From NCBI RefSeq assembly GCF_029835735.1, contig NZ_JAOEAL010000001.1, positions 2,356,001 to 2,420,000 of the forward strand: a stretch of 64,000 nt of DNA, written 5' to 3'. Within the stretch, counting starts at the first letter, position 1. Every line of letters starts with the position of its first letter. Positions 8,811-18,559 of this stretch are shown here, piece by piece. Both the position numbers and the translations under genes were made by a program. The notes below the pieces were generated by a model. The model searched no databases, had not been told where the DNA came from, and worked only from the letters and a program-made list of their open reading frames with translations. The stretch comes from Shewanella sp. GD04112 (GTDB taxonomy: Bacteria > Pseudomonadota > Gammaproteobacteria > Enterobacterales > Shewanellaceae).

Positions 8811-11800
8811 TCAGGCGGGTTTTATCCGAAACAGCATGGCATACAGTACCGGCACCGCGACCAGGGTTAATACCGAGGCAAAGGCTAGGCCGGCCATTAT
8901 CGTTACTGCCATACTATTGAAAAACGCATCCCAAATCAGCGGCAACATCCCCAGAATCGTGGTCAAGGCTGCCAGTAATACCGGCCGGATCCGGCTGACA
9001 CTGGCCTGCACTATCGCCTGAACCTTATCGCTGTTTTGCTGAATTTGCAGATCAATTTCGTCTACCAGTACGATGGCGTTCTTCATCAGCATGCCTGACA
9101 AACTGAGGAAGCCGAGTAAGGCCGTAAAGCCAAAAGGCAATCCGGTGGCCAGTAAACCGGCGGTCACGCCACAGATAGACATCGGCACTATTAACCAAAT
9201 CACCAGCGGCTGCTTCAGCGCACCAAACAGTAAAATACTGATCACCAGCATCACGATAAAACTTAAGGGTAATTGCGCGGCCAGCGATTGCTGGGCTTCT
9301 GCGGAGTTTTCATATTCACCGCCCCAACTCAGTTGATAACCAGCGGGTAATGGCAGCGCCTCAATTTTCGGGCGAACCAATTTTAGGGCCTGATCGGCCG
9401 TGTAACCCCAGGCCGGTTCAGCTTCAACGGTAAGGGTTCTTAACCGGTCGCGGCGCTGAATTATCGTTTCTTCAGTTTGGGTTTGCAGCCCATTAATCAC
9501 CTGCGTAATCGGAATATAGGTATTATCGTTAGCACTCCAAATCATCCGATCCTGCAGCCGGTCAATATCAAACCGCTCGGGTGCTGGCGGCCGCACCACG
9601 ATGGGAATTTGCTTATCATGTTCGCGGTAGACACCACTGCGCAACCCGGTGCTGGCAAACTCCAGTGTTTGCGCCAAATCAGTGCGGTTAATGCCGGCAA
9701 CCCGCGCCCGCTCTTGGTTAAAGTCCGGTACGATCACCAGCTCCCGTTGCCGCCAGTTATGCCGTAAATCGGTGATAGCCGGCTCTTGACGCATTAATTC
9801 AGTAATTTGCTGGCCGAGCTGCCGTAAGATGCGCTCATCCGGGCCAGATACCCTGGCTTGCAGCTTAGCGCCACTGCCCGGCCCAAACATCAGTTGCTGG
9901 GTGTAGATCTCAGCCTGCGGTAAGCGCGGCGGCAGTTCAGTGCGCAGCCGCTGCATCAGCGGTGGGATCTGGTCACGGTGTGCGGTACGGATAATCAATT
10001 GGCCATAGGCGGCATTCGGCTGCTCCGGTGCGTAAGTCAACATAAAGCGACTGGCACCCGAGCCAACGAAACTACTGACTGATTCGACTTCGGGTTGCGC
10101 CATTACAAAGGCTTCAATTTCTGCCAGATCACGCGAGGTAGCGCGAATATCTGAGCCCTGGGGCAAGAAGTAATTCAAGTAGAAAATTGGCGTGTTCGAC
10201 GCCGGGAAAAATGCCTGCTTTACTTGCCCGAAACCGATAACACTAATTAGCGTTAGCAGCGCCAAACCGCCCAGAGTTAGCGCACGTTGGCGCAAGGCAA
10301 AGCGCAATACCCTGACATAACGCTGATAAAAACCGGCAGCATAGGGATCGGCAGCGGCACTATTGGCATCGACTTTAAACAAATAATGCGCCAGCAAAGG
10401 GGTGACACTAATCGCCAGCACCCAACTTAACAGCAATGAAATCGCGATGACGGCAAACAGCGAAAACAAGAACTCACCGGTACTATTCGGCGACAGGCCA
10501 ATACCAGCAAAGGCCATAATGCCAATCACGGTCGCGCCTAACAGCGGGATCTGGGTACGACTGGCCGCTTCATCCGCCGCCTGCCGTGAACTCTGGCCAC
10601 GCTGCATATTAATCAGCATGGTTTCTGCGACCACGATGGCGTTATCAACCAACATGCCCATGGCAATAATCAGCGCGCCAAGCGAAATCCGCTCCATCTC
10701 GATATTGGCCAGTTTCATAAAGAATACGGTACCCAAGACGGTAAGTAACAAAGTACCGCCAACGACTAAACCAACCCGCCACCCCATGGTCAGACACAGC
10801 ACCGCAATAACAATGACCACGGACAAGATCAGGTTAACAATAAAGTCGTTAATGGCGTTATCCACCACGACATGTTGCTGATAGATCGGATGCAGGGTTA
10901 CGCCAAGCGGGATACGCTCTGCCAGTTTCGCCAGATGCTGATCAACCGCTTTACCTACATCGACAATATTGGCATCGGTCAGACCGGAAATCGCCAGCGT
11001 AAAGGCCGGTTTGCCATTAAAGCGAATGATTTGCGATGGCACTTCAACTTCATCCCGGCGCACTGTTGCAACATCAAAAATGCTTAGTTGCTCGGTTGAG
11101 CCCGGTTTTCCAATCCGTAAATTTTCAATTGCCTCAATTGAATCCAGGCCGGGTTTGCTGTTCAGGCGAATCCTTTTGTCACCCACCTGCACCGAGCCGG
11201 CTTGTGCTACTGCATTTTCGGTTTGCAGAGTATTGACCACTAACTGCAAAGGCAGACCGATCCCGAGCAAACGCTCATGCGAAATTTCTACGCTGATTTG
11301 CTCTTCCGGTTCGCCGGCGGTCTGGACTTTTGCCACCCCAGGCACCGTCAGCATCTCACGGCGTAAAAAAGTAGCCAGCTCGCGTACTTCGCGATCGGAA
11401 AAACCGTCAGTTGTCACGGCATAAAAAATACCAAATACATCACCGAAATCATCATTGACGATCGGCTTCATTACGCCGGTGGGCAGGCGAATACTGGCAT
11501 CATTAACCTTACGCCTGAGCTCATCCCAAATCTGTGGCATCTGACTGCCGTCATACTTATCCTGAATTTGCACCCGGATTTCCGATTTACCCGGCATCGA
11601 CTTGGAGGTAATACGCTTTAATTGTGATAATTGCTGAATAGCGGATTCCAGCAATTCCGTCACTTCCTCTTCCACTTCCAATGCCGTTGCGCCCGGATAA
11701 TAGGTGACAATAATCGCCTCTTTCAGGGTAAAGGCCGGATCTTCTAAGCGGCCAATACTGACCAATGCCCAAAGTCCGCCCAAAAAGCACAGCATAATAA

Positions 11801-11849
11801 ACAGCCAGGTATTAACCTGCTTTTCAATTGCATAACTGGCAATCCGCAT
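8811..11849 (-). CDS. RND efflux pump permease subunit (imported)
   Basis: A 1012-residue inner-membrane proton/substrate antiporter of the AcrB/MexK/TriC kind: N-terminal helix, large periplasmic loop, six-helix block, second loop and last helices. The helix-4 proton relay reads GMLVDNAIVV, with Asp-Asn where AcrB has Asp-Asp. FFNSMAVTIMAGLAFASVLTL lies near the end. It is the third gene of a leftward TetR-adaptor-pump operon, 11 bp after the adaptor. No outer-membrane factor lies in the segment, so it must borrow one. It is only distantly similar to the native pump at 23.8 kb. Confidence 0.88.
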   Translation of the reverse strand: MRIASYAIEKQVNTWLFIMLCFLGGLWALVSIGRLEDPAFTLKEAIIVTYYPGATALEVEEEVTELLESAIQQLSQLKRITSKSMPGKSEIRVQIQDKYDGSQMPQIWDELRRKVNDASIRLPTGVMKPIVNDDFGDVFGIFYAVTTDGFSDREVRELATFLRREMLTVPGVAKVQTAGEPEEQISVEISHERLLGIGLPLQLVVNTLQTENAVAQAGSVQVGDKRIRLNSKPGLDSIEAIENLRIGKPGSTEQLSIFDVATVRRDEVEVPSQIIRFNGKPAFTLAISGLTDANIVDVGKAVDQHLAKLAERIPLGVTLHPIYQQHVVVDNAINDFIVNLILSVVIVIAVLCLTMGWRVGLVVGGTLLLTVLGTVFFMKLANIEMERISLGALIIAMGMLVDNAIVVAETMLINMQRGQSSRQAADEAASRTQIPLLGATVIGIMAFAGIGLSPNSTGEFLFSLFAVIAISLLLSWVLAISVTPLLAHYLFKVDANSAAADPYAAGFYQRYVRVLRFALRQRALTLGGLALLTLISVIGFGQVKQAFFPASNTPIFYLNYFLPQGSDIRATSRDLAEIEAFVMAQPEVESVSSFVGSGASRFMLTYAPEQPNAAYGQLIIRTAHRDQIPPLMQRLRTELPPRLPQAEIYTQQLMFGPGSGAKLQARVSGPDERILRQLGQQITELMRQEPAITDLRHNWRQRELVIVPDFNQERARVAGINRTDLAQTLEFASTGLRSGVYREHDKQIPIVVRPPAPERFDIDRLQDRMIWSANDNTYIPITQVINGLQTQTEETIIQRRDRLRTLTVEAEPAWGYTADQALKLVRPKIEALPLPAGYQLSWGGEYENSAEAQQSLAAQLPLSFIVMLVISILLFGALKQPLVIWLIVPMSICGVTAGLLATGLPFGFTALLGFLSLSGMLMKNAIVLVDEIDLQIQQNSDKVQAIVQASVSRIRPVLLAALTTILGMLPLIWDAFFNSMAVTIMAGLAFASVLTLVAVPVLYAMLFRIKPA

Positions 11850-11860
11850 CAGAAGGCTCC

Positions 11861-12913
11861 TTAGTAGGCCACAAAGGGCTGCACCTGCTGCCCGGGCTGT
11901 AACTGATAAATCCCGGCAGAAACCACCTGCTCGCCCCGGTTCAGGCCACTGAGCACTTCAATCTGTTGCTCACGCACCGTGCCAACCTGTACGGCAATGC
12001 GCTGCACAGTTTGGGTTTCGGGCTGATAGCGCCAGACATAAAATTGTTCCGGTGTGGTGGTATCCAGCGCGGATACCGGAATCAACACGGCGCTGTCGGT
12101 TGCTACCCGCTCAGTCACCACATTAACCGTCATACCTGGTAATAAATTAACTTCCGGTAAACGCGGCATCGCAAAAGACACCTGATAGGTTTGGGTTAAC
12201 GGGTCGACTTCGGTAGCATGTTCCCGGTATGCCAGCGGATAACGCTCGGTTGCCGCCTCGGATAACCGCACTGAAACCAGATAGTCACTGGTATCCCTGA
12301 CCTGGCGCATAATCTGTTCCGGCACGTTAATATGTACACGCAATTCGGAAATATTTTGCACTCGTAACAATGGCGTACCGGCAGCAACAGTGGCAAAACG
12401 TTCTACCAGCCGGCGGGTAACCAGCGCATCAAAGGGCGCTTTAAGTTGGGTGTAGTCCAGATTACGGCGGGCATTTTCCAACGCAACCCGGGCAATTTCA
12501 AAATTGGTTTGCAGCTGATCAAAGGCAGACGGGGTTAAAACTCCCTGTTCACGCAACGGCTTGCCACGTTCCAGATCTCGACTGGCCTGCGCCAGCTGCA
12601 CTTCCGCCTGGTCCACGGCTAATTGGTAGTCTGCGGGATCTAAAGCGGCCAGCAGTTCTCCGGCAGGCACGACCTGCCCCTGCTGCACCGGTAATTCAGT
12701 GACCCGGCCGCCAACCTGAAAGGCTAAATCAACAGTACTCACCGCATCTATACGGCCGACAAAATGCCGGCTATTGGCCTGCTCTTCGCCATTCACGGTA
12801 TAGAGCTTCACTGTCGGTACCGCCACTGCGGCCGGTGGCGGTGCTTCTGAGCAGGCGCTTAAACCAATCACGAAACTCAAAACCCAGCAGGGTGATTTAA
12901 ATGCCATCTTCAT
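11861..12913 (-). CDS. RND efflux periplasmic adaptor lipoprotein (imported)
   Basis: A 350-residue membrane fusion protein. A signal peptide ends in the lipobox LSAC, so it is probably anchored in the membrane. The split lipoyl domain starts at VDLAFQVGGRVTELPVQQG. A helical hairpin (QAEVQLAQASRDLERGKPL) and beta-barrel parts follow. Its start overlaps the stop of the TetR gene in an ATGA, indicating coupling. It is the partner of the pump downstream, and could in principle serve the orphaned native pump, though adaptors are usually specific. Confidence 0.85.
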   Translation of the reverse strand: MKMAFKSPCWVLSFVIGLSACSEAPPPAAVAVPTVKLYTVNGEEQANSRHFVGRIDAVSTVDLAFQVGGRVTELPVQQGQVVPAGELLAALDPADYQLAVDQAEVQLAQASRDLERGKPLREQGVLTPSAFDQLQTNFEIARVALENARRNLDYTQLKAPFDALVTRRLVERFATVAAGTPLLRVQNISELRVHINVPEQIMRQVRDTSDYLVSVRLSEAATERYPLAYREHATEVDPLTQTYQVSFAMPRLPEVNLLPGMTVNVVTERVATDSAVLIPVSALDTTTPEQFYVWRYQPETQTVQRIAVQVGTVREQQIEVLSGLNRGEQVVSAGIYQLQPGQQVQPFVAY

Positions 12914-13497
12914 ACTTGTAGCTCCCGTGCCTGTTGCACTAATTGTTGTTCCAGCGCGCTGCGCTCTGCTGCGGTAAAAGGGGATAAATTCAATAAATCG
13001 TGATAAATCAGGGCTTCACTGGCCAGTAACAGCAAGGTTGCCTGCAGTGAATTACCATGTTCAGCCTGAATTTGCTGCATTACATCCTTATTGTGTTGCT
13101 GCACCGGCTGTAACAAAGCTGGCTGCTCTGCGGCCGCGGCCAGAATCGCCATCGCGGTATTACCGGCAATCTGCCGGGTAAAGTGGGCGCGGGTTTGCAA
13201 TACCGCTGCCAAGGTCGAACTTTCCGTGCGCTCTTGTTGCGTCCGCTGGCACTCTGTCTCATCTAACAAATGCTGCACCATGGCGCTGATTAACGCTTCT
13301 TTACTGGGAAAATGGTAAATCAAACCACCTTTACTGACACCAGCGACTTTGGCAACCGCATCCAGCGTCACTTTACCGGCGCCATTTTCAGCAGCAACAC
13401 TAAGCGCGGCCTGAATGATTTGACTGTTAGTCAGTTGAGATTTTTTATTCAAGGATAAGCTCCCGTGCCGAGGCCGGATCGAAGCCGCCGTAGCCAC
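12910..13497 (-). CDS. TetR-family transcriptional regulator of the imported efflux operon
   Basis: A TetR/AcrR-type repressor. The N-terminal HTH is TLDAVAKVAGVSKGGLIYHF, followed by a helical ligand-binding domain. It heads the operon with the adaptor and pump and overlaps the adaptor by 4 bp. The longest frame starts at a GTG (13497). A TTG at 13452 preceded by GGGAGC is an attractive alternative that would give 180 residues. A palindrome 7 bp upstream of the GTG is a candidate operator, so autorepression is likely. Inducers are unknown. Confidence 0.82.
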   Translation of the reverse strand: MATAASIRPRHGSLSLNKKSQLTNSQIIQAALSVAAENGAGKVTLDAVAKVAGVSKGGLIYHFPSKEALISAMVQHLLDETECQRTQQERTESSTLAAVLQTRAHFTRQIAGNTAMAILAAAAEQPALLQPVQQHNKDVMQQIQAEHGNSLQATLLLLASEALIYHDLLNLSPFTAAERSALEQQLVQQARELQV

Positions 13498-13503
13498 AAA
13501 AAT

Positions 13504-13517
13504 ACCGACCGGTTGGT
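13504..13517. promoter_or_regulatory. Candidate TetR operator
   Basis: ACCGACCGGTTGGT is an imperfect palindrome (one mismatch pair) centred on ACCGGT, directly before the TetR gene. Position and symmetry suit an autoregulatory site. Confidence 0.45.
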
Positions 13518-13683
13518 GCAGTAAATTATTATAGGCGAATCCAGGTAAACCGCAACTGAAGCATTAAAAAATGACTATATTATGGTGAACTTGACTAACA
13601 CCCGTAAGCGTCCATTTTAGGACGTCCTATTCCCACTTAAGATCGCGCGATAAGCTGTGCACTCATCATAACAGGAGAGTGAT

Positions 13684-13965
13684 ATGGCAAAGCGAGCTTA
13701 CCGCAACGCGGCACAATGGCAGCAATTAATCGACTTATGGCACACATCAGAGCTGAGCATCACTGAGTTTTGCCAAACCCATCAACTGAGCACCATGTCA
13801 TTTTATAAATGGCGGCAACGCTTGGCTGAGCAAACTGAACAAGCGCCTGTTCGCCAGGATACACAGTTTATCGATTTATCCGCGCTTGCACATCACGGTA
13901 ACGCTCGCTGGCATATCGTCTTGTCACTGGGTAATGGCGTTGAACTCACGCTTAACCAGCAATAA
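13684..13965 (+). CDS. tnpA: IS66-family TnpA, copy 2
   Basis: A 93-residue near-duplicate of the protein at 5732, with the changes H-to-R, P-to-Q and T-to-A in the last third. It has the same ribosome site (AGGAGAG) and the same one-base overlap with tnpB. Confidence 0.85.
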   Translation: MAKRAYRNAAQWQQLIDLWHTSELSITEFCQTHQLSTMSFYKWRQRLAEQTEQAPVRQDTQFIDLSALAHHGNARWHIVLSLGNGVELTLNQQ

Positions 13966-14315
13966 TGTTTATCCCTGCTGCCAACCAAAAAATCTGGCTG
14001 TGCACCACACCCGTGGATATGCGTAAATCCTTTAACGGTTTAAGTGCCCTGGTGCGCAATAAACTTTGCCATAATCCACAAAGCGGCCAGTACTTTGTGT
14101 TTATCAATGCCCGCAAAACCCAGATGAAGGTGTTGTACTTCGAAAGCTCAGGCTATTGTGTCTGGGCTAAGCGCCTCGAGCAAGGCCAGTTTCCGGTGAA
14201 ACCGCATCCGAGTGGGATCCAATCACTCACCGGTTGCACCCTGCAAATGATCGTTGACGGAATTACCGTACTTCGCCAGAAACAAGCGAAGCGCTATGGG
14301 CAGTCAATCGCTTGA
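13965..14315 (+). CDS. tnpB: IS66-family TnpB, copy 2
   Basis: A 116-residue duplicate of the protein at 6013, differing only near the C-terminus. It is intact, though the tnpC after it is split. Confidence 0.85.
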   Translation: MFIPAANQKIWLCTTPVDMRKSFNGLSALVRNKLCHNPQSGQYFVFINARKTQMKVLYFESSGYCVWAKRLEQGQFPVKPHPSGIQSLTGCTLQMIVDGITVLRQKQAKRYGQSIA

Positions 14316-14336
14316 TAAGTCTGTATAATTGACGCT

Positions 14337-15234
14337 ATGAAAATCAAGCCTTCATCCTCATCCAACGTGGCAACGGACGCCGAGACACGGGTTAATTTGA
14401 CCAGTGAAATCGCGCGCCTGCAGAGTTTGTTGCAACAGGCTTCTGCAGAGAATCAGGCCTGGTCAGAAAAGTACGGCAAGCTGGAAACTGAGCATGCGTC
14501 ATTGCGCGAAACCTTCGCAGGCATTCAGCAACGCTTAGCCTGGTTTGAGAAGCAGCTGTTTGGTCAGAAGTCAGAAAAGCGCGCCTTGGAATTGGGTATG
14601 CAGTTAAGCTTACTGGGCGATATGGTGCCACCGCTGACCCAACCCGAAGGTGAAACCGAATATACCACCTACACCCGCAGAAAAGGCAAACAGCGCCCGG
14701 ATGATTGCGTTAATGACAGTGGTTTGCGATTTAACGATAACGTACCGGTGAAAGTGATTACGCTGATACCAGACGAGTTAAAAGGGGAAGATGCCGACCA
14801 GTATGAAGTGATTGGCGTAAAAAGCACCTTCCGCTTAGCACAGCGCCCAGAGAGCTTCGACGTGCTGCGTTATGACCGGCAAATCGTTAAACACAAAGGC
14901 AGCGACACTATCCTGCCAAGCGCAGCGCCGTTTAATGTGCTGGATAAAAGCGTGGCGGATGTGAGTTTTATCGTCGGCATGTTGGTGGATAAATTCCAAT
15001 ACCACTTGCCGCTGTATCGCCAACACCAGCGCTTAGCCGCAGCGGGCATTACTTTAAGCCGCAGCACACTGGGCACCATCGTGGCACGCGGTATTGATTT
15101 ACTCTATCCGATTGTGGATGCGATGCTGACCAGCATCTTACAAAGCCAGGTGCTGGCAATGGACGAGACGCCGATTAAAGCAGGCAAAGCGGGCCCGGGC
15201 AAAATGAAGCAAAGTTACTTCTGGCCGGTGTATG
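14337..15234 (+). pseudogene. IS66-family TnpC, copy 2, 5' part
   Basis: The N-terminal half of the transposase, up to the first catalytic region (MDETPIKAGK) and SYFWPVYG, where the nested IS begins. The frame runs on into the IS and stops at 15293. Residues about 30-70 (LLQQASAENQAWSEKYGKLE) differ from copy 1 (LVEALQQKDTLAQAHAELAQ), while both flanks are nearly identical, so the coiled coil is a mosaic patch. Confidence 0.88.
15227..15234. repeat. 8-bp target duplication, left copy
   Basis: GGTGTATG here and at 17764-17771, flanking the nested element. Eight bases is the usual IS66-family duplication. Confidence 0.9.
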
Positions 15235-15354
15235 GTGAGCTTACGGCAGCATGGCGTGACATAAGTAATAAAGCAAAAAATCTGGTTTCTTAAATTTCAG
15301 GCACGGCAATACTTAGGCCACTGGCCCAAGCATTGCTTGATTATGAGCGGTTTA

Positions 15355-16938
15355 TTATTGGTATTGGTCGAGATAATTCCAAGGTAGGTATTTTTCAGGA
15401 TGCTTTTTTGCATCATCCGCATCTCGTTGCAGTCGCGTAAAGTAATCAAATACATTGATGCCTGCTTCATTGCCTGTTGCTATCATCGACGTGATAACAT
15501 CGCCAATGTTCGCACCGAGTAAGCTTTTACGAAACATCGCATTTTTTCTATCTCGCACCACTATTTTTAACATCGATTCTATGCGGTTATTATCTATTTT
15601 TACCCCTTCGTGATGGCAAAATAAACTCAGCCCGTCATAGTGTTTTAAAAAATAACGGATAGCTTTGCCTAGACCGCTATTTTCTTCAATGCTTTCATTA
15701 GTAAAGTGCTTTTCACCCCAACTTTTAATCGCTTCAAGTATGGGTAATGAATGTTGCTGATGGTACTCAAGTCGCTCGCGTGCGGTGAGTTCACGTTCAA
15801 TGGTTGTCTGTTCATTGCGCCAAACTTCACCATAGAGTGTGAGTATATTTTCAACCTCTTCGGGGAAATGATTAATGACATCGACAAACTGGCGCCTTGC
15901 ATGGCTATTACAAAGTGATGTTTCAACCTCGCAAGTACTTGGCTGATTACTGGCGAGCGCATCACTCATTAATATCGGTGCGACAGTGACTTGTCGTTTG
16001 TAGAGTATGCGGTCGATAAACTCACCTGCGTGCCCAATATTGGTTTCAAATAACACAATATCATGGCCCGTTTTTAAGCTGGCAATCACTCCTGATGTAT
16101 AAACACCTGAGCGCAAGCGTGTTTTCTCGCTATTACGTACTTTCTTTTCAACTGGCTTGGCGTCAAGAATACGGTGGGTGGTGTCATCTAAGTAATAGTG
16201 CTTAGCATCGCCAGCCAACTCAAACAAGTGCTGGTAAACAGGATAAATCGCATCACAGACAAGCTCTACTTGGTCAAACACCGTCGACGCAGTGATGTTG
16301 ACGCCCAATAGCTTTTGGATGTTGCCTTGACGATAAAAAGGTAGCCCTGCAAAGTATTTATAAATCGCCATTAACGCACGCGCAGAGTAACCATATTTTT
16401 GATGACTATTACCGTCATGTAATACTTCATCGGGCAGGTTTGCCGTGAAATAGGCACCACACGCATTGCAACGCAAGCGCTCCATAATATGTTGCTCTGG
16501 GGTAAAAGGCGTTTGCCCTGTAATGCGCAACAAACTGCCAGGCTCGACTTTATAGGCCTTACCTTTCAAACATTCTGGGCAGCTATCCCCTTTATTTACT
16601 TCGTTTAACGCATGTTTGATGATAACCGGTTTGACCTGTGTAAAGTCTTCATCCTGTGTTTTTGGTTTTTTACTTTTCTTGCTGGTTTTTTTCTGTGCTT
16701 TACACAGGTCGCTTTGTTTTTCTGATGATTTTTCAATCCCAAGTAACTTACGTAATTTATGCACGGTGATACCGTGGTCAGCTAGCTTGTTTTGTGTTGT
16801 TGTTAATGTCAGTAACGCATCAAGCAATAACTGATAATCATCAGCGCTAAGCGCAAGATTATTTTCTTTGGCTTCAATCACTCGCTTGATTAAATCATCG
16901 AGAGATTGTGCATCGATATCGTTAAAAGGTTTTGCCAC
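15355..16938 (-). CDS. tnpC: IS66-family transposase TnpC of the nested element
   Basis: About 527 residues with an N-terminal coiled coil, a basic KKTSKKSKKPK linker, a CxxC zinc region (CPECLKGKAYKV and RCNACGAYF), and catalytic motifs in YLDDTTHRIL, LMSDALASN and DNNRIESMLKIVVRDRKN. The GTG at 16938 is chosen over the ATG at 16989: AAAGG sits 7 bases before it and the protein then begins MAKPFNDID, a normal TnpC start. It is a different subgroup from the TnpC it interrupts. Confidence 0.85.
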   Translation of the reverse strand: MAKPFNDIDAQSLDDLIKRVIEAKENNLALSADDYQLLLDALLTLTTTQNKLADHGITVHKLRKLLGIEKSSEKQSDLCKAQKKTSKKSKKPKTQDEDFTQVKPVIIKHALNEVNKGDSCPECLKGKAYKVEPGSLLRITGQTPFTPEQHIMERLRCNACGAYFTANLPDEVLHDGNSHQKYGYSARALMAIYKYFAGLPFYRQGNIQKLLGVNITASTVFDQVELVCDAIYPVYQHLFELAGDAKHYYLDDTTHRILDAKPVEKKVRNSEKTRLRSGVYTSGVIASLKTGHDIVLFETNIGHAGEFIDRILYKRQVTVAPILMSDALASNQPSTCEVETSLCNSHARRQFVDVINHFPEEVENILTLYGEVWRNEQTTIERELTARERLEYHQQHSLPILEAIKSWGEKHFTNESIEENSGLGKAIRYFLKHYDGLSLFCHHEGVKIDNNRIESMLKIVVRDRKNAMFRKSLLGANIGDVITSMIATGNEAGINVFDYFTRLQRDADDAKKHPEKYLPWNYLDQYQ

Positions 16939-17012
16939 AATAAGCCTTTTGCCTGCGGGAATAAAAAAGAGGATGGAGTATGATCCCATTTAAAATGAAA
17001 TCAAGCGGTTAT

Positions 17013-17330
17013 TTATAATGGGTGGTAATTCCCGCTGAGCAATTGCCGTAAATGTTTGGCGTCCACGGACGTCATGGCACTATTAATGGTTGGCCAGCCA
17101 GAGAACTTGCCCTTAGATAAACGCTTTGTCATCAACCAAAAACCGTTATTTTCATAAGCGAGTGCGCGCACCATGGTTTTGTTACGATTAATAAAAACAA
17201 ACAAGGTACCAGAGCGAGGCTCACAATGAAGGCGTTGTTTACACAGCGTAGCTAACCCATCAATGCCTTGACGAAAATCAGCGGGCTGGGTAGCAATCAA
17301 AATGTCGCTATGACGGGTTAAATGGATCAT
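17013..17330 (-). CDS. tnpB: IS66-family TnpB of the nested element
   Basis: A 105-residue Orf2-family protein (ATQPADFRQGIDGLATL, LFVFINRNKTMVRALAYE). Its start overlaps the tnpA stop by 4 bases, typical for the family. Confidence 0.85.
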   Translation of the reverse strand: MIHLTRHSDILIATQPADFRQGIDGLATLCKQRLHCEPRSGTLFVFINRNKTMVRALAYENNGFWLMTKRLSKGKFSGWPTINSAMTSVDAKHLRQLLSGNYHPL

Positions 17331-17686
17331 GATTTTATGGCCTCAATTAACTGAGCAAACCGTGTTTCGCTGACTTCGCCAGATACGGCTAAAGAATTGC
17401 CATTGTTGAACTTCAGGGAGATAGAAAGCGACTCGGTTATCGGCGTTGCATTGGGTAGTGAAATAAAGTGATTGGATACATCACTTGATGAGTTGGCGGT
17501 AAGCCAAGTATTGAATTGCTCATGACTAATACGCAACTTTTTAACAATGGTTGTTTTTGAATAATGCGGTAAAAGGGCGATCGCTTGCTGGCGCAAATTT
17601 TCAGGGATTGCACTACCTCGAGAAGGTTTATTGCTTCGCCACTGTTCAAAGTTAGCGAGGGTGTTAAGGAGTTTATCTGGCATCAT
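17327..17686 (-). CDS. tnpA: IS66-family TnpA of the nested element
   Basis: A 119-residue first gene of the nested element. The region IVKKLRISHEQFNTWL resembles a DNA-binding helix pair. It is divergent in sequence from the TnpA of copies 1 and 2, and is identified mainly by position and by coupling with tnpB. Confidence 0.75.
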   Translation of the reverse strand: MMPDKLLNTLANFEQWRSNKPSRGSAIPENLRQQAIALLPHYSKTTIVKKLRISHEQFNTWLTANSSSDVSNHFISLPNATPITESLSISLKFNNGNSLAVSGEVSETRFAQLIEAIKS

Positions 17687-17771
17687 TGTGACCGGGTTGA
17701 TTTAGTTACAATGATTAAATCAGGTTAATTGAAATAAGTTGAGCTACGCTGCCGTAAGCTCACGGTGTATG

Positions 17772-18541
17772 GTGATAAGGATGAAATTGTTTTTACCTTC
17801 TCCACCAGCCGCGGGCGGCAACATATAGAAGAGATATTAAAACATCGCTTTAAAGGGACTTTATTAAGCGATGGCTACAGCGCCTATGCCAGTTATATAA
17901 AAGCGAATGAGGGCTTAACCCATGCCCAGTGCTGGGTGCACAGTCGCCGGCAATTTATTGCAGCCGAAAACAGCTGGCCACAACCGGCCAAAGAAGCGAT
18001 AAGCCTAATCGCCAAGCTGTATGAGATAGAAGAGACTATCCGAAACCAAAAGCTCACGGATGACAAAAAACGCCAATACCGGCTTGCGCACAGTAAACCG
18101 GTGGTTGACCGCTTCTTTACGTGGTGTGATGACACCCTGCATAACCTGACGCTGCTGCCAAAAGACCCCCTCTACAAAGCGATTGGCTATGTACAAAGCA
18201 AAGAAATGGCACTGCGTGTCTTCTTAGAAGACCCCGATGTGCCGCTGGATACAAACCATCTGGAGCGGGCGCTCAGGCCCATACCCATGGGGAGAAAAAA
18301 TTGGTTGTTCTGTTGGACAGAAATCGGTGCTGAGCATGTTGGCGTTATCCAAAGCCTGATAGTCACTTGTCGATTGCATGATATCAATGTAAACGATTAT
18401 CTGACCGATGTACTGCTACGTATCAGCCAACACCCTGCCAGCCTGGTACATGAACTGACGCCACGGTATTGGAAAACCCAGTTCGCCGATAATCCACTGC
18501 GTTCAGACCTCTTTGCTTTACCCGCCACTTCGGTAGAATAG
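17772..18541 (+). pseudogene. IS66-family TnpC, copy 2, 3' part
   Basis: The C-terminal half of the split transposase, from GDKDEIVFTFSTSRG to the normal end. It carries the second D (SDGYSAY) and the E region (NHLERALRPIPMGRKNW). The small patch RNQKLTDDKKRQYRLAHS differs from copy 1, the rest being almost identical. It cannot act alone. Excision of the nested IS with one duplication copy would repair it. Confidence 0.88.
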
Positions 18542-18559
18542 CCTCCAGACGGAGGCGAT

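Larger units (their letters stand above)
15235..17763 (-). mobile_element. Second type of IS66-family element, nested in tnpC of copy 2
   Basis: 2529 bp with terminal inverted repeats GTGAGCTTACGGCAGC and inverse, flanked by the 8-bp duplication GGTGTATG. It holds its own tnpA, tnpB and tnpC on the minus strand, with only distant similarity to the host element. All three look intact, so it may be active. Confidence 0.92.

Noticed and set aside
8836..11424. Several plus-strand frames over the imported RND pump
   Set aside because: All mirror the pump coding strand; none has a ribosome site or sensible protein features.
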